From the NCBI RefSeq assembly GCF_001998825.1, contig NZ_MLHG01000008.1:1-64000 (forward strand): a DNA stretch of 64,000 nucleotides. The letters are read 5' to 3'. The DNA comes from Rodentibacter mrazii. GTDB taxonomy: Bacteria; Pseudomonadota; Gammaproteobacteria; Enterobacterales; Pasteurellaceae. The notes under the pieces are model-generated. The model was not told the DNA's origin and did no database searches. It worked only from the letters and a program-made list of their open reading frames with translations. A program made the position numbers and the translations under genes. This document shows positions 55,175 through 64,000 of this stretch, in pieces; position 1 is the stretch's first letter, and each line of letters opens with the position of its first letter.

Positions 55175-57490
55175 TTATTTTTTCCAATTTTTTAGTGCAT
55201 TTGCGAAGGCATTCCCCATCATACTGTTATTTTGGCTGCGTGAATGGCGATCTTGATGTGTCGTATTAGGCTTCGATCTGGTCGATAAAGTGCGGTCGGA
55301 TTTATCAGTATTTTTTACCGCACTTTCATCCAATCGCATTGTCAGTGCAATGCGTTTACGCGGTATATCCACATCTAATACTTTGACTTTCACAATATCG
55401 CCGGTTTTCACTACTTGGTGTGGATCTTCTACAAATTTGTCGCTGAGTGATGAAATGTGTACCAACCCGTCTTGATGTACGCCGATATCGACGAATGCGC
55501 CAAAATTGGTGACATTCGTAATTGTGCCTTCTAAAATCATACCGACTTTTAAATCGGTGATTTCTTCCACGCCTTCAATAAAGGTGGCGGTTTTAAATTC
55601 ACCACGAGGGTCACGTCCCGGTTTTTCCAATTCTTTGAAAATATCTTGCACCGTTGGTAACCCAAAACGTTCATCGGTAAATTGTGCGGCGTTAAGCTGA
55701 CGCACCGTATGGCTTCCCATTAATTCTTGAATGGATTGTTGGGTCGCTTGTAAGATTTTTTCTACCAATGAATAAGCCTCTGGATGAACCCCTGACGCAT
55801 CCAGTGGATTTTTTCCGTCTGCAATTCGCATAAAACCGGCACATTGTTCAAAGGCTTTTGGTCCCAAACGAGGTACTTTTTTCAGTTGTTCACGGCTGTC
55901 AAAGCGACCGTTTTCATCACGATAAGCCACAATATTTTGCGCTAAGGTTTTTGTCATTCCGGCGACTCGGGCAAGTAATGGTGCGGAAGCCGTATTCAAA
56001 TCAACACCCACTGCATTTACGCAGTCCTCTATCACCGCATCTAATTTACGGGCTAATTGGGATTGGTTGACATCGTGTTGGTATTGCCCCACGCCAATCG
56101 CTTTTGGTTCGATTTTCACCAGTTCCGCTAACGGGTCCTGTAATCGGCGGGCAATGGATACCGCCCCACGCAAGGAAACATCTAAATTTGGAAATTCATT
56201 GGCGGCAAATTCGGAAGCGGAATAAACCGAAGCGCCCGCTTCGCTCACTACCACAGTCTGCGGTTTATTTTCTTTGATTTCTTTAATCACTTCTTTCGCA
56301 AAACGTTCCGTTTCACGAGAGGCCGTGCCATTACCAATGGCAATAAGTTCCACATTATGCTGGCAAATCAAGCCAAATAAGGTCATTCGCGCTTCACTCT
56401 CACGACCGGTGTGAGGATAAATGGTCGCTGTATCCAATAATTTCCCTGTGTTATCCACCACGGCAACTTTCACCCCGGTGCGTAACCCCGGGTCAAGCCC
56501 CATAGTATTTTTTGACCCGGCTGGTGCCGCCATTAAAAGAGCGGTCAGATTTCGGGCGAAAACATCAATGGCTTCTTCCTCCGCTTTTTCACGCAAGGCA
56601 CTCATTAATTCTGTCTCTAAATGCAGAGAGACTTTAATTTTCCACGTCCAAGCAATGACTTGTTCACGCCATTTATCCGCCGGCAGACCGTTTAAACGAA
56701 CGCCCAAGTGTTCTCGGATAATTTCTTCACAATAACTGTGGCGTGTTCCTTCTTCTGCATCGGGATCCGCATTTAAGGTAAGCTGTAAAATGCCTTCATT
56801 ACGCCCTCTGAACATCGCCAAAGCACGGTGCGAAGGCACATTTTTCAATAATTCCTGATGGTCAAAATAATCTTGGAATTTTGCCCCTTCTTGTTCTTTA
56901 CCTTCTACCACTTTTGCTTCAATTTGTGCATTTTGCTGTAAATATTGACGCACTTTTGCCAATAATTGTGCATCTTCGGCAAAACGTTCCATTAAAATAT
57001 AGCGTGCCCCGTCTAACGCAGCTTTCGTGTCCGCTACGCCTTTTTCGGTATCAACGAAAGAAAGTGCGGTCGTTTCCGGATCATTTTTTGGCTCGTTCCA
57101 AAGTAACTCTGCGAGTGGCTCAAGCCCTGTTTCAATGGCAATTTGTCCTTTCGTGCGGCGTTTAGGTTTATAAGGTAAATAGAGATCTTCAAGCTCGGTT
57201 TTACTTTGAGTCGCTCCAATTTGCGCACGTAATTCATCGGTGAGTTTGCCTTGTTCCTCAATGGATTTCAAAATACTTTGACGGCGTTCTTCAAGTTCAC
57301 GTAAATAGCCTAAGCGGGTTTCGAAATGGCGGAGTTGAGTATCATCTAAACCGCCTGTCACTTCTTTACGATAACGTGCGATAAATGGAATGGTGTTACC
57401 GTCATCCACGAGTTGAATGGCAGCAAGAATCTGATTGGGTGCAACATTAAGTTCTGTTGCGATAATTTGACTGATTTGTTGATTTAACAT
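55175..57490 (-). CDS. tex: Transcription accessory protein Tex
   Basis: A 771-residue RNA-binding protein. The N-terminal helical region (starting [14 protein letters not shown]) is followed by a YqgF/RNase H-like fold ([18 protein letters not shown]), a helix-hairpin-helix region ([14 protein letters not shown]) and a C-terminal S1 domain ([20 protein letters not shown]). The tail is basic and low in order. It resembles the yeast Spt6 core and affects transcription and toxin expression in several species. It is divergent from greB, also as in H. influenzae. Confidence 0.96.
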   Translation of the reverse strand: MLNQQISQIIATELNVAPNQILAAIQLVDDGNTIPFIARYRKEVTGGLDDTQLRHFETRLGYLRELEERRQSILKSIEEQGKLTDELRAQIGATQSKTELEDLYLPYKPKRRTKGQIAIETGLEPLAELLWNEPKNDPETTALSFVDTEKGVADTKAALDGARYILMERFAEDAQLLAKVRQYLQQNAQIEAKVVEGKEQEGAKFQDYFDHQELLKNVPSHRALAMFRGRNEGILQLTLNADPDAEEGTRHSYCEEIIREHLGVRLNGLPADKWREQVIAWTWKIKVSLHLETELMSALREKAEEEAIDVFARNLTALLMAAPAGSKNTMGLDPGLRTGVKVAVVDNTGKLLDTATIYPHTGRESEARMTLFGLICQHNVELIAIGNGTASRETERFAKEVIKEIKENKPQTVVVSEAGASVYSASEFAANEFPNLDVSLRGAVSIARRLQDPLAELVKIEPKAIGVGQYQHDVNQSQLARKLDAVIEDCVNAVGVDLNTASAPLLARVAGMTKTLAQNIVAYRDENGRFDSREQLKKVPRLGPKAFEQCAGFMRIADGKNPLDASGVHPEAYSLVEKILQATQQSIQELMGSHTVRQLNAAQFTDERFGLPTVQDIFKELEKPGRDPRGEFKTATFIEGVEEITDLKVGMILEGTITNVTNFGAFVDIGVHQDGLVHISSLSDKFVEDPHQVVKTGDIVKVKVLDVDIPRKRIALTMRLDESAVKNTDKSDRTLSTRSKPNTTHQDRHSRSQNNSMMGNAFANALKNWKK

Positions 57491-57601
57491 CGGAATACGT
57501 CTTTGTTGAAAATAAAGTTAATGAAAATCGGGCATAGAATACTGGTTTTGATACCTTGGCTCAAATATAATTCAATAAATTTTCCGACCTTATATAAATA
57601 A

Positions 57602-58081
57602 ATGGCAAAATCAAATTACATCACACTCCAAGGCTGGAACGCTTTGGACAAAGAACTCAAATTTTTGTGGAAAGAGGAACGCCCAAAAGTTACCCAAGCG
57701 GTTTCTGATGCCGCCGCTTTAGGGGATCGTAGTGAAAATGCGGAATATATTTACGGCAAACGCCGATTGAGAGAAATTGATCGACGTGTGCGTTTTCTCA
57801 CAAAGCGTTTAGAGGTCTTACAAATTGTGGATTATAACCCGAAACAAGAAGGTAAAGTCTTTTTTGGAGCTTGGGTGGAACTAGAAGATGAGCATGGCGA
57901 GGTGAAACAATATCGCATTGTGGGTTGTGATGAATTTGATCCGGCAAAAAATTGGATTTCTATTGATTCCCCTGTGGCTAGGGCTTTGATTGGTAAAAGC
58001 ATTGATGATGAAGTCACAGTGGAAACGCCTTCCGGACGTATAGCCTTTTATGTGAATCGTATTTGGTACGAGGAAGGTTAA
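57602..58081 (+). CDS. greB: Transcription elongation factor GreB
   Basis: A 159-residue Gre factor that rescues backtracked RNA polymerase by cleaving RNA. It has the N-terminal coiled-coil (LKFLWKEERPKVTQAVSDAAALGDRSENAEYIYGKRRL) with acidic tip (D-x-SENAEY) and a FKBP-like C-terminal domain. The KRRLREIDRRVRFL stretch is the GreB type, with a stronger basic patch than GreA. No strong ribosome site precedes the ATG. It is divergent from tex. Confidence 0.94.
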   Translation: MAKSNYITLQGWNALDKELKFLWKEERPKVTQAVSDAAALGDRSENAEYIYGKRRLREIDRRVRFLTKRLEVLQIVDYNPKQEGKVFFGAWVELEDEHGEVKQYRIVGCDEFDPAKNWISIDSPVARALIGKSIDDEVTVETPSGRIAFYVNRIWYEEG

Positions 58082-58132
58082 GAATTTAGTTAAAGTGCGG
58101 CTGAAATTTAAGGAAAATTTTAACCGCTCTTT

Positions 58133-59035
58133 TTATTCGAGCCGATCTTCTTTTGCTGTTACCCCAAAAAATCGTTTATATTCACGAGAAAATTGTGAAG
58201 GACTTTCGTAACCGACTAAGCTTGCTGCTTCAGCAATCGGGCGTTTTTCTTGCAAAATCAACACGCGGGCTTGTTGTAAGCGTAACTGTTTTTGGAATTT
58301 CATAGGGCTAATGCCGACAATGGCGCGGAAACGTTGGCGGAAGGCTGATTCACTCATCAGTGCTCGTTCAGCAAGGCTTGAAAGTGTATTTTTTGATTGT
58401 GGATGGAGCTTCATCCATACCATTGTTTCAATAATTTTATGTGTTGCAGTGCCATCTTTAAGTAATGTCCCCAACTCTGGATGAGCATGAAAAATCCGTA
58501 AAGCAATTTCATGTTTAATCAGTTCTGCAAGAGGCTGGATAAGTGCTTCCTCTTGCAGTGTATCCACAAGTCGGGAAAGGCTTTCAAGCAGTTTTTCATT
58601 GGCATCAAACAGGTTGAAAATACGATTGGGCGTATTTTGTTGCTGCGTATTTTTATTGCTCAATTCCAATGTACACGCCAAGTGAGAAAGTTGGTTAAAA
58701 TCAAATTCTAACGCTAAACCTAAAAAAGGCTTGTTGAGTGAGCATTCCGGCATATAAGCAAAGCCTGAAATATTTGCACCAATAAACAAAATCTGGTCTA
58801 CTTCATAACAAATATGTTCGTTCCCCAGAGAAATTTCCTTCCGTCCTTGAAGTGCAACGACAATACCAAGCGGTTGCACGCAAGGTAATGAATAATTCGG
58901 ATTGTCGTGGCGATAAAAACTCAAGCCTTCTATTTTAGTATGAATGCGTCCTTCTTTCGGCGTATAAGGCAAAACTTTTGTAACCAGTTGATCGTAAAGT
59001 GCGGTCAATTTCTCGGGTGTTTTTGAAATTGTCAT
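58133..59035 (-). CDS. AraC-family transcriptional regulator
   Basis: A 300-residue regulator with an N-terminal AraC_N-type cupin domain (about 20-165) and two C-terminal helix-turn-helix motifs (SSLAERALMSESAFRQRFRAIVGISPMKF and RPIAEAASLVGYESPSQFSREYKRFFG). AraC_N proteins, such as E. coli YqhC, often control aldehyde and quinone reductases. It is divergent from hchA with a 196-bp shared region, so it probably regulates hchA and perhaps the broken quinone oxidoreductase beyond it. The inducer is unknown. Confidence 0.88.
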   Translation of the reverse strand: MTISKTPEKLTALYDQLVTKVLPYTPKEGRIHTKIEGLSFYRHDNPNYSLPCVQPLGIVVALQGRKEISLGNEHICYEVDQILFIGANISGFAYMPECSLNKPFLGLALEFDFNQLSHLACTLELSNKNTQQQNTPNRIFNLFDANEKLLESLSRLVDTLQEEALIQPLAELIKHEIALRIFHAHPELGTLLKDGTATHKIIETMVWMKLHPQSKNTLSSLAERALMSESAFRQRFRAIVGISPMKFQKQLRLQQARVLILQEKRPIAEAASLVGYESPSQFSREYKRFFGVTAKEDRLE

Positions 59036-59174
59036 TTTCTACAATAAATAATGAACTAAATTTTCTGAAAATTTTAATTGAAATCAATGTAAGAGTAGAG
59101 TTCTAAATTTAAAATTTATCAAAAAAGGCAATAAAAATATCATTTTAGGCAAGTGCTTTGTATTTAGGTTTCGT

Positions 59175-59203
59175 TATAATATGCGACGGTTCTATACAAC
59201 CGT
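59175..59203 (+). promoter_or_regulatory. hchA -10 element and operator-like inverted repeat
   Basis: TATAAT at 59175-59180 is followed by ACGGTT-CTATAC-AACCGT (59186-59203), an inverted repeat over the likely transcription start. It could be a repressor or autoregulator site. No good -35 was found. Confidence 0.5.
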
Positions 59204-59231
59204 ATAAACAATAGCAAATTAGGAGCTTTAC

Positions 59232-60101
59232 ATGACTGAATTAAGCAAACAACCTGTACGTGATTTTGCAGAACACAATGCTTATTTCCCATCAGAATAT
59301 TCATTATCACAATACACTAGTCCAAAGACTGATTTTGACGGTGTGAAATTTGAGACTACCTATAAAGGTGATAAAAAAGTATTGATGATTGCCACCGATG
59401 AACGCTATTTACAAATGCAAAACGGTAAATGGTTCTCAACCGGTAACCACCCGGTGGAAACGTTACTACCAATGCTTCATATTCATAAGGCTGGTTTTGA
59501 AATTGACGTGGCAACCCTTTCAGGTAATCACGCAAAATTTGAAATGTGGGCAATGCCTGCGGAAGATCAAGCCGTAGCTGAAATTTACAATGAATACTTA
59601 CCGAAATTAGATAAACCGGCAAAATTAGCAGATATCATTGATGAAGTTACCGCTGAAAATTCACCTTATGCGGCAGTGTTAATTCCCGGCGGTCACGGCG
59701 CATTCAATAAAATTCCGGAAAGCCGTGAAGTAAAACGCATATTAGATTGGGCGATGGCGAATAACAAATTTATCATTACCCTGTGTCATGGACCGGCTGC
59801 ATTGGTGGCAGCTACAATTGATAAAAATGACGCTGATTTTCCATTCAAAGGATATGAACTTTGCGTATTCCCTGATGCACTGGATGAAGGTGCGAATATT
59901 GATATTGGTTATATGCCGGGTAAATTACCTTGGTTACTGGCTGCTCGATTAGAGCAATTAGGTATGAAAGTGATGAACCAAGGGATTAGCGGTCAGGTTC
60001 ATAAAGATCGTAATCTGCTTACCGGAGACAGCCCGCTTGCCGGTAATAAACTAGGGATTTTAGCCGCGGAAGAATTGTTAAAATCTGTTGGTTTAAAATA
60101 A
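59232..60101 (+). CDS. hchA: Glyoxalase III / protein deglycase Hsp31
   Basis: A 289-residue DJ-1/PfpI-superfamily enzyme that converts methylglyoxal to lactate without cofactor and acts as a holdase. The nucleophile is Cys185 with His186 in [12 protein letters not shown], the same number as in E. coli Hsp31. Glu76 in [10 protein letters not shown] and the His/Glu metal-site region (LHIHKAGFE) are conserved. AGGAGC precedes the ATG. It is divergent from an AraC-family regulator and upstream of a quinone oxidoreductase remnant, so a reactive-carbonyl detoxification unit is likely. Confidence 0.95.
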   Translation: MTELSKQPVRDFAEHNAYFPSEYSLSQYTSPKTDFDGVKFETTYKGDKKVLMIATDERYLQMQNGKWFSTGNHPVETLLPMLHIHKAGFEIDVATLSGNHAKFEMWAMPAEDQAVAEIYNEYLPKLDKPAKLADIIDEVTAENSPYAAVLIPGGHGAFNKIPESREVKRILDWAMANNKFIITLCHGPAALVAATIDKNDADFPFKGYELCVFPDALDEGANIDIGYMPGKLPWLLAARLEQLGMKVMNQGISGQVHKDRNLLTGDSPLAGNKLGILAAEELLKSVGLK

Positions 60102-60113
60102 TTTCTTTCCCTC

Positions 60114-60140
60114 AATGCCGTTGATTTCAGCGGCATTTTT
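60114..60140 (+). terminator. hchA terminator
   Basis: AATGCCG and CGGCATT pair, with one wobble further in, followed by TTTT. Confidence 0.85.
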
Positions 60141-60188
60141 GTATCTGAAATGTTCTTTCTGATTAACCGTAATAATTGGTTAGATTCT

Positions 60189-61173
60189 ATGCATCAAATG
60201 AAACAAATTAATATGTATGAAACAGGCGATCCTAGTGTACTCTTCATTGAAACGGCAGTTGTTCCAACACCTAAATCCGATGAATTACTCATTAAGGTTG
60301 CTTTCGCGGGAGTAAATCGTCCGGATATTATGCAACGACAAGGCTTATATTCGATGCCGAAAGGCGTAACACCGATCATGGGGTTGGAACTGTCTGGTGA
60401 AGTGGTGGCATTAGGAGAAAATGTAAAAAATTTCAATATCGGTGATTTTGTTTGCGCTTTAACGGATGGTGGCGCGTATGCCGAATATTGTGTAGTCAAA
60501 GCAGGACAAACTTTGCCGATTCCGCAAGGCTATACTCTACAAGAAGCCGCAATGTTACCGGAAACGTTTTTCACAGTGTGGGCGAATCTCTTTATGCAAC
60601 ACCAGATGAAACAAGGGGAAAGCCTGCTTGTGCATGGTGGAACCAGTGGTATCGGGATCACAGCACTGGCAATCGCAAAAAGCCTTGGGATAAAAACTTT
60701 TGCGACGGTGGGAAATGCAGAAAAATGTAAAGTTGTGGAACAACTTGGGGCAATTGCAATCAATTATAAAACTGAAAATTTTGTGGAAACGATTCGTCAA
60801 CATCAAACGGGGGTTGATGGCGTATTGGATTTAGTGGGGGCAAGTTATTTTGAGCAAAATCTTGAAATTCTCAATAAAGACGGGCGCATTTTCCTTATCG
60901 GTTTTATGGGGGGAAGTATTGTAGAACAGGTTGATTTACTCAAAATTGCCGTGAAACGTGCTACGCTCACCGGTTCTACCCATGCGTGGTAGAACAACGG
61001 AAGAAAAATCGGTGATTGCTCAATCTTTATTGGATAATGTATGGGAAAAACTCTCCAACAATGAGATTGCCAAACCAATCTTACATAGGTGCTATGATTT
61101 CAGAGAAGTGGAGCAGGCACATAGAGAAATTGACAAAGGCACACATATTGGGAAGATTTTATTGGCGTTTTAA
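60189..61173 (+). pseudogene. NAD(P)H quinone oxidoreductase with a +1 frameshift
   Basis: The first frame has the zinc-free QOR/PIG3 fold: FAGVNRPDIMQRQGLY, GLELSGEVVALGENV, and the NADPH loop LLVHGGTSGIGITALAIAKSLG. It stops early after LTGSTHAW at 60992. The next frame (from 60982) carries on with RGRTTEEKSVIAQSLLDNVWEKL and ends GKILLAF, the family's C-terminus. Removing one C from CCC at 60979-60981 joins the two parts into about 327 residues. So it is a recent single-base lesion or, less likely, a sequencing error. The start is placed at 60189; 60198 is also possible. Confidence 0.85.
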
Positions 61174-61216
61174 TGTGCCAACGCTTAATAAAGTGCGGTC
61201 GGTTTTGGTGGATTTT

Positions 61217-61678
61217 TTAACGACTGACCAAACAAATATAAATTAAAACACCATAAAAAACGACTGCACTTATCGTGAGTAAACATTCGGCAAGTGAAGG
61301 GCGTCTAGCGTGTAATTTATACAGTAAACGGGCAATAACGGTGAGAATAAAAGGATAGATCCAAAATAGGGTAGAGAACAGATTGATCTGCCTTTCCGTT
61401 AATGCCTGATTTTGAGAGAAATGGGAGGAGATGAGCAAGGCGAGAGGCCAAAGCAAAACCGGCATGCAAAAGGCGGCAAGCCCCCAAGCAAATTTACTAA
61501 ACTTTGTTGGCATAGCGGGTTGTTTCATAAGGTAAATTCCACAATAAAAGAGTAACGTGGGAAATATAGCAAATACGCCTAAGATTGGGTAGTGATTCTT
61601 TGCTTTAAGCGCCTTAAAATGGTAAAGTGTTAATAACTTTTTCCATTCGGTAGGATGCCGCTTGAAATACGATCTCAA
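61217..61678 (-). CDS. Small four-helix membrane protein of unknown function
   Basis: An ORF of up to 153 residues with four hydrophobic stretches (around residues 30-52, 64-86, 101-124 and 131-152). I do not recognise the family. The listed start is TTG with no convincing ribosome site, and no nearby ATG exists until residue 51, so the true start is uncertain. If real from 61678, its 5' end overlaps the first 17 bases of cyaA on the other strand. The hydrophobic pattern argues that it is coding. Confidence 0.5.
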   Translation of the reverse strand: MRSYFKRHPTEWKKLLTLYHFKALKAKNHYPILGVFAIFPTLLFYCGIYLMKQPAMPTKFSKFAWGLAAFCMPVLLWPLALLISSHFSQNQALTERQINLFSTLFWIYPFILTVIARLLYKLHARRPSLAECLLTISAVVFYGVLIYICLVSR

Positions 61679-64000
61679 TCGAGCAAAAAAATGTGTGGAA
61701 ATTCTTGATAAGCGTCGTTTGGAACGTGCGCTATCGGGATCCGGTGACGGGTTTCAACATGTTTTATCTCTGTTTCCTTTATTGTTTCAATTGAACCATC
61801 CGAGTTTATCTGGTTATATGGTGCAATCCCCTTGTGGTATCGCAAATTTTAAGCTATCAGATTATCAGCAACAATTCCTTTCATCCGAATATCCTGAGCT
61901 TTATGAGCAAATAAAAGAGCAGCCTTATAATGATAACCCGTCTATTTTAGGGATTTATGTGATGGGGAGTTTCGGATCTATTAGTCAAAGCCGTAGCTCT
62001 GATGTGGATACATGGATCTGCTGTCGTGACGATTTAACGGAAAATGAACGGAATTTATTAGAACAAAAAGCCCAGAAAATCAAAGAATGGGCAATGCAGT
62101 TTGAAGTTGAAATTAATTTTTATCTGGTTGATCAACAACGTTTCCGCCATGAATACTACTCCGAACCTTTGACGAGCGAAAACAGCGGTTCGGCACAGTA
62201 TATGTTATTGCTTGATGAATTTTATCGCTCTGCTGTGCGTTTGGCTGGGAAACCGTTACTATGGTTACATTTATGGGTAGAAAATGAAGCGGACTATGAA
62301 AATGAAGTGAAAACACGTATTCAAGACGGCTTACTTGATCCGCAAGATTGGGTTGATTTTGGCGGATTGGCGCAGTTTTCGGCGAAGGAATATTTTGGTG
62401 CGGGTTTATGGCAACTTTACAAAGGAATTGATTCACCTTATAAGTCCGTACTGAAAATTTTGTTATTGGAAGTTTATTCTAAAGAATACCCGAATCCTCA
62501 TCTTATTGCCCGCCAGTTTAAAGAAGATCTTTTTTCCGGCAACACTACGCCCCCACATCATTTTGATCCTTACATTGCGATTCTTTCCAAAGTGACGGAT
62601 TATTTGACCGCACTTTCTGAATTTAAACGTCTTGATTTTGTACGTCGCTGTTTTTATGTCAAAGTGACAGAAGATTTAGCGTTATATAAAACCAATAACT
62701 GGCGTACTAATTATATGCGGATTTTGGCTCAAGAATGGGGGTGGAGTACCGAACAAATTCACGAGTTGAATTATCGCCCGTTCTGGAAAATTAAACGTGC
62801 CAAAGAAAGCCATGATAACTTAGTGAAATTTTTGATGCTGAGCTACCATAATTTGGTGAATTTTGCCCGTAAACATAAAATTAACTCAAGTGTCGTACCA
62901 CAAGATATTAATGTTTTGACACGTAAACTTTATACGACATTTGAAGAACTGCCGGGCAAAGTGATTTTACTTAATTCGCAGATTTCTCGTAATTTATCCG
63001 AGCCGGATATTTCATTTTTAGAAGTCCGAGGTAATAAGCATTTCCAAGATGGTTGGTATCTTGTTAATAGACCGCCAAATGCGATGATGTTTTCTCAAAA
63101 TCGTATTATTGAATACAATAAAAGTCTCAATAAACTGGTTGCTTGGGCTTATTTTAACCGATTACTCACTGCAGAAACGCAACTTCACTTATTTAGTCAC
63201 TCTATTGAGATTGAAACTCTACGTAACTTTGTAGCAGATCTCAGACTATCTTTTTCACGAGAAACATTGGTTATAGGTGGTGATATTTCGGTGACAGCTT
63301 GTGAAATTCGTAATATTGTTATTGCTGTGAATTTAACTTCCGATCCCACCACACGTATTACTGAGTTTAAAGATAGTCTTTCAGCCTGTGATTTATTCAG
63401 TTTTGGGCCGTTAGAACAAAATCTTGTGGGGAGCATTGATTTTACTTATCGCAATATATGGAATGAAATCCGCACACTGCACTTTGAAGGTCCAAATGCT
63501 ATCTTAATTGCTTTAAAAGTGCTATCAAATAAAATTTATCGGAATACGAACCATCCCCCTTCTGTACAGGTTTTTTGCTATAGCCGACACTATCGCCGGA
63601 CATTGCGTAATCTTGTGAGCTCTTTAGTAAATCGCTGTATAAGCATTCAACTTGGTCGCCCGTCTCGCATTCCACGCTTGCGTGTGGCTGGAAAAAATTG
63701 GCAATTTTTCTTTGAAGAAAGTGGATTGAGTTTGCAAGAGGTAGAAAATAACGCTCAAAGTGCGGAGGATTTTGACGATGTTTTACAACGTCCGGTCGAT
63801 GAAAAAAGTGAGGTTTATAGCAAAGATCGCCAATATCCGATTGAAATTGATCTTTTGGTGAGAGAAGGTTTCCTGCAGTTTTTCTTTGAAGATAATGCAG
63901 ATAATACTTTTAACGTATATTTACTGAATGAAACTAACCAGTTAGAAATTTACCGTCATTGCGAGGGCTCAAAAGACGACAAAGTAAAACAGATTAACCA
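61662..64000 (+). CDS. cyaA: Class I adenylate cyclase, C-terminus beyond the window
   Basis: An open frame of 779 codons with no stop, running off the right edge. It begins LKYDLNRAKKCVEILDKRRLERALSGS, close to the known enterobacterial and Haemophilus CyaA N-terminus. The catalytic motif is GSFGSISQSRSSDVDTW near residue 105, matching the class I GSxxSxxQSxxSDxD. The start is TTG (61662), with AGGA six bases upstream; E. coli cyaA also uses a weak UUG start. Class I enzymes are about 845 residues, so roughly 65 residues are missing from view. It makes cAMP for CRP, which in Haemophilus also drives competence. Confidence 0.93.
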   Translation, partial: MKYDLNRAKKCVEILDKRRLERALSGSGDGFQHVLSLFPLLFQLNHPSLSGYMVQSPCGIANFKLSDYQQQFLSSEYPELYEQIKEQPYNDNPSILGIYVMGSFGSISQSRSSDVDTWICCRDDLTENERNLLEQKAQKIKEWAMQFEVEINFYLVDQQRFRHEYYSEPLTSENSGSAQYMLLLDEFYRSAVRLAGKPLLWLHLWVENEADYENEVKTRIQDGLLDPQDWVDFGGLAQFSAKEYFGAGLWQLYKGIDSPYKSVLKILLLEVYSKEYPNPHLIARQFKEDLFSGNTTPPHHFDPYIAILSKVTDYLTALSEFKRLDFVRRCFYVKVTEDLALYKTNNWRTNYMRILAQEWGWSTEQIHELNYRPFWKIKRAKESHDNLVKFLMLSYHNLVNFARKHKINSSVVPQDINVLTRKLYTTFEELPGKVILLNSQISRNLSEPDISFLEVRGNKHFQDGWYLVNRPPNAMMFSQNRIIEYNKSLNKLVAWAYFNRLLTAETQLHLFSHSIEIETLRNFVADLRLSFSRETLVIGGDISVTACEIRNIVIAVNLTSDPTTRITEFKDSLSACDLFSFGPLEQNLVGSIDFTYRNIWNEIRTLHFEGPNAILIALKVLSNKIYRNTNHPPSVQVFCYSRHYRRTLRNLVSSLVNRCISIQLGRPSRIPRLRVAGKNWQFFFEESGLSLQEVENNAQSAEDFDDVLQRPVDEKSEVYSKDRQYPIEIDLLVREGFLQFFFEDNADNTFNVYLLNETNQLEIYRHCEGSKDDKVKQIN

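Noticed and set aside
62113-62436. 107-codon minus-strand frame inside cyaA
   Set aside because: Antisense to the conserved catalytic domain of CyaA; no start signal.

Overview
The window looks like the chromosome of a Haemophilus/Aggregatibacter-type member of the Pasteurellaceae. The 9-base DNA-uptake core AAGTGCGGT (or its complement) recurs roughly every 1-2 kb on both strands, often as inverted pairs that double as terminators. Base composition is moderately AT-rich, and gene blocks resemble Haemophilus influenzae: plsC-ftsP, slyX-fkpA-yheO-tusDCB, galU-csrA-alaS-uspA-pepP-ygfB, tex/greB and asd-pldB. The species cannot be fixed from this sequence. A rimO-linked N-glycosyltransferase argues against H. 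influenzae itself and would fit Aggregatibacter or a relative (inference). I see no rRNA, tRNA, CRISPR array, insertion sequence or prophage, and no gene-free stretch longer than about 260 bases.

Layout. 0-7 kb: the end of an unidentified gene, a YdcF/SanA-like lipoprotein, a porin broken by an amber codon, a divergent pair for polyamine oxidation and binding (puuB-like/potD), and proS. 7-13 kb, minus strand: a PqqL-type M16 lipoprotein protease beside a TonB-dependent receptor, then an MgtC-family membrane protein. 13-26 kb: rimO with an HMW1C-like N-glycosyltransferase carrying a lysine-rich tail, asd, pldB, mutS, and purL behind a perfect PurR box. 26-34 kb: DUF924 protein, formate/nitrite channel, AhpD-like protein, lpxH, plsC-ftsP, slyX, fkpA, yheO-tusDCB. 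34-42.7 kb: the spc and alpha ribosomal operons, starting directly after tusB with no S10 operon. 42.9-51.5 kb, minus strand: galU, csrA, alaS, uspA, pepP, ygfB, groSL. 51.7-64 kb: aspA, pckA, tex, greB, an AraC regulator divergent from hchA, a frameshifted quinone oxidoreductase, a small membrane protein, and cyaA running off the end.

Shared logic. Several genes belong to cAMP/redox control: cyaA makes cAMP, pckA has an 18/22 CRP-like site, and aspA has an FNR/CRP-like site centred near -41. galU supplies UDP-glucose, the donor expected for the glycosyltransferase. Uptake-signal cores sit inside export signals or first membrane segments of at least six proteins and are absent from about 10.5 kb around the ribosomal operons. 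Two genes are broken (porin by an in-frame TAG, quinone oxidoreductase by one extra C). cyaA starts with TTG and was recognised by translating through the window edge.
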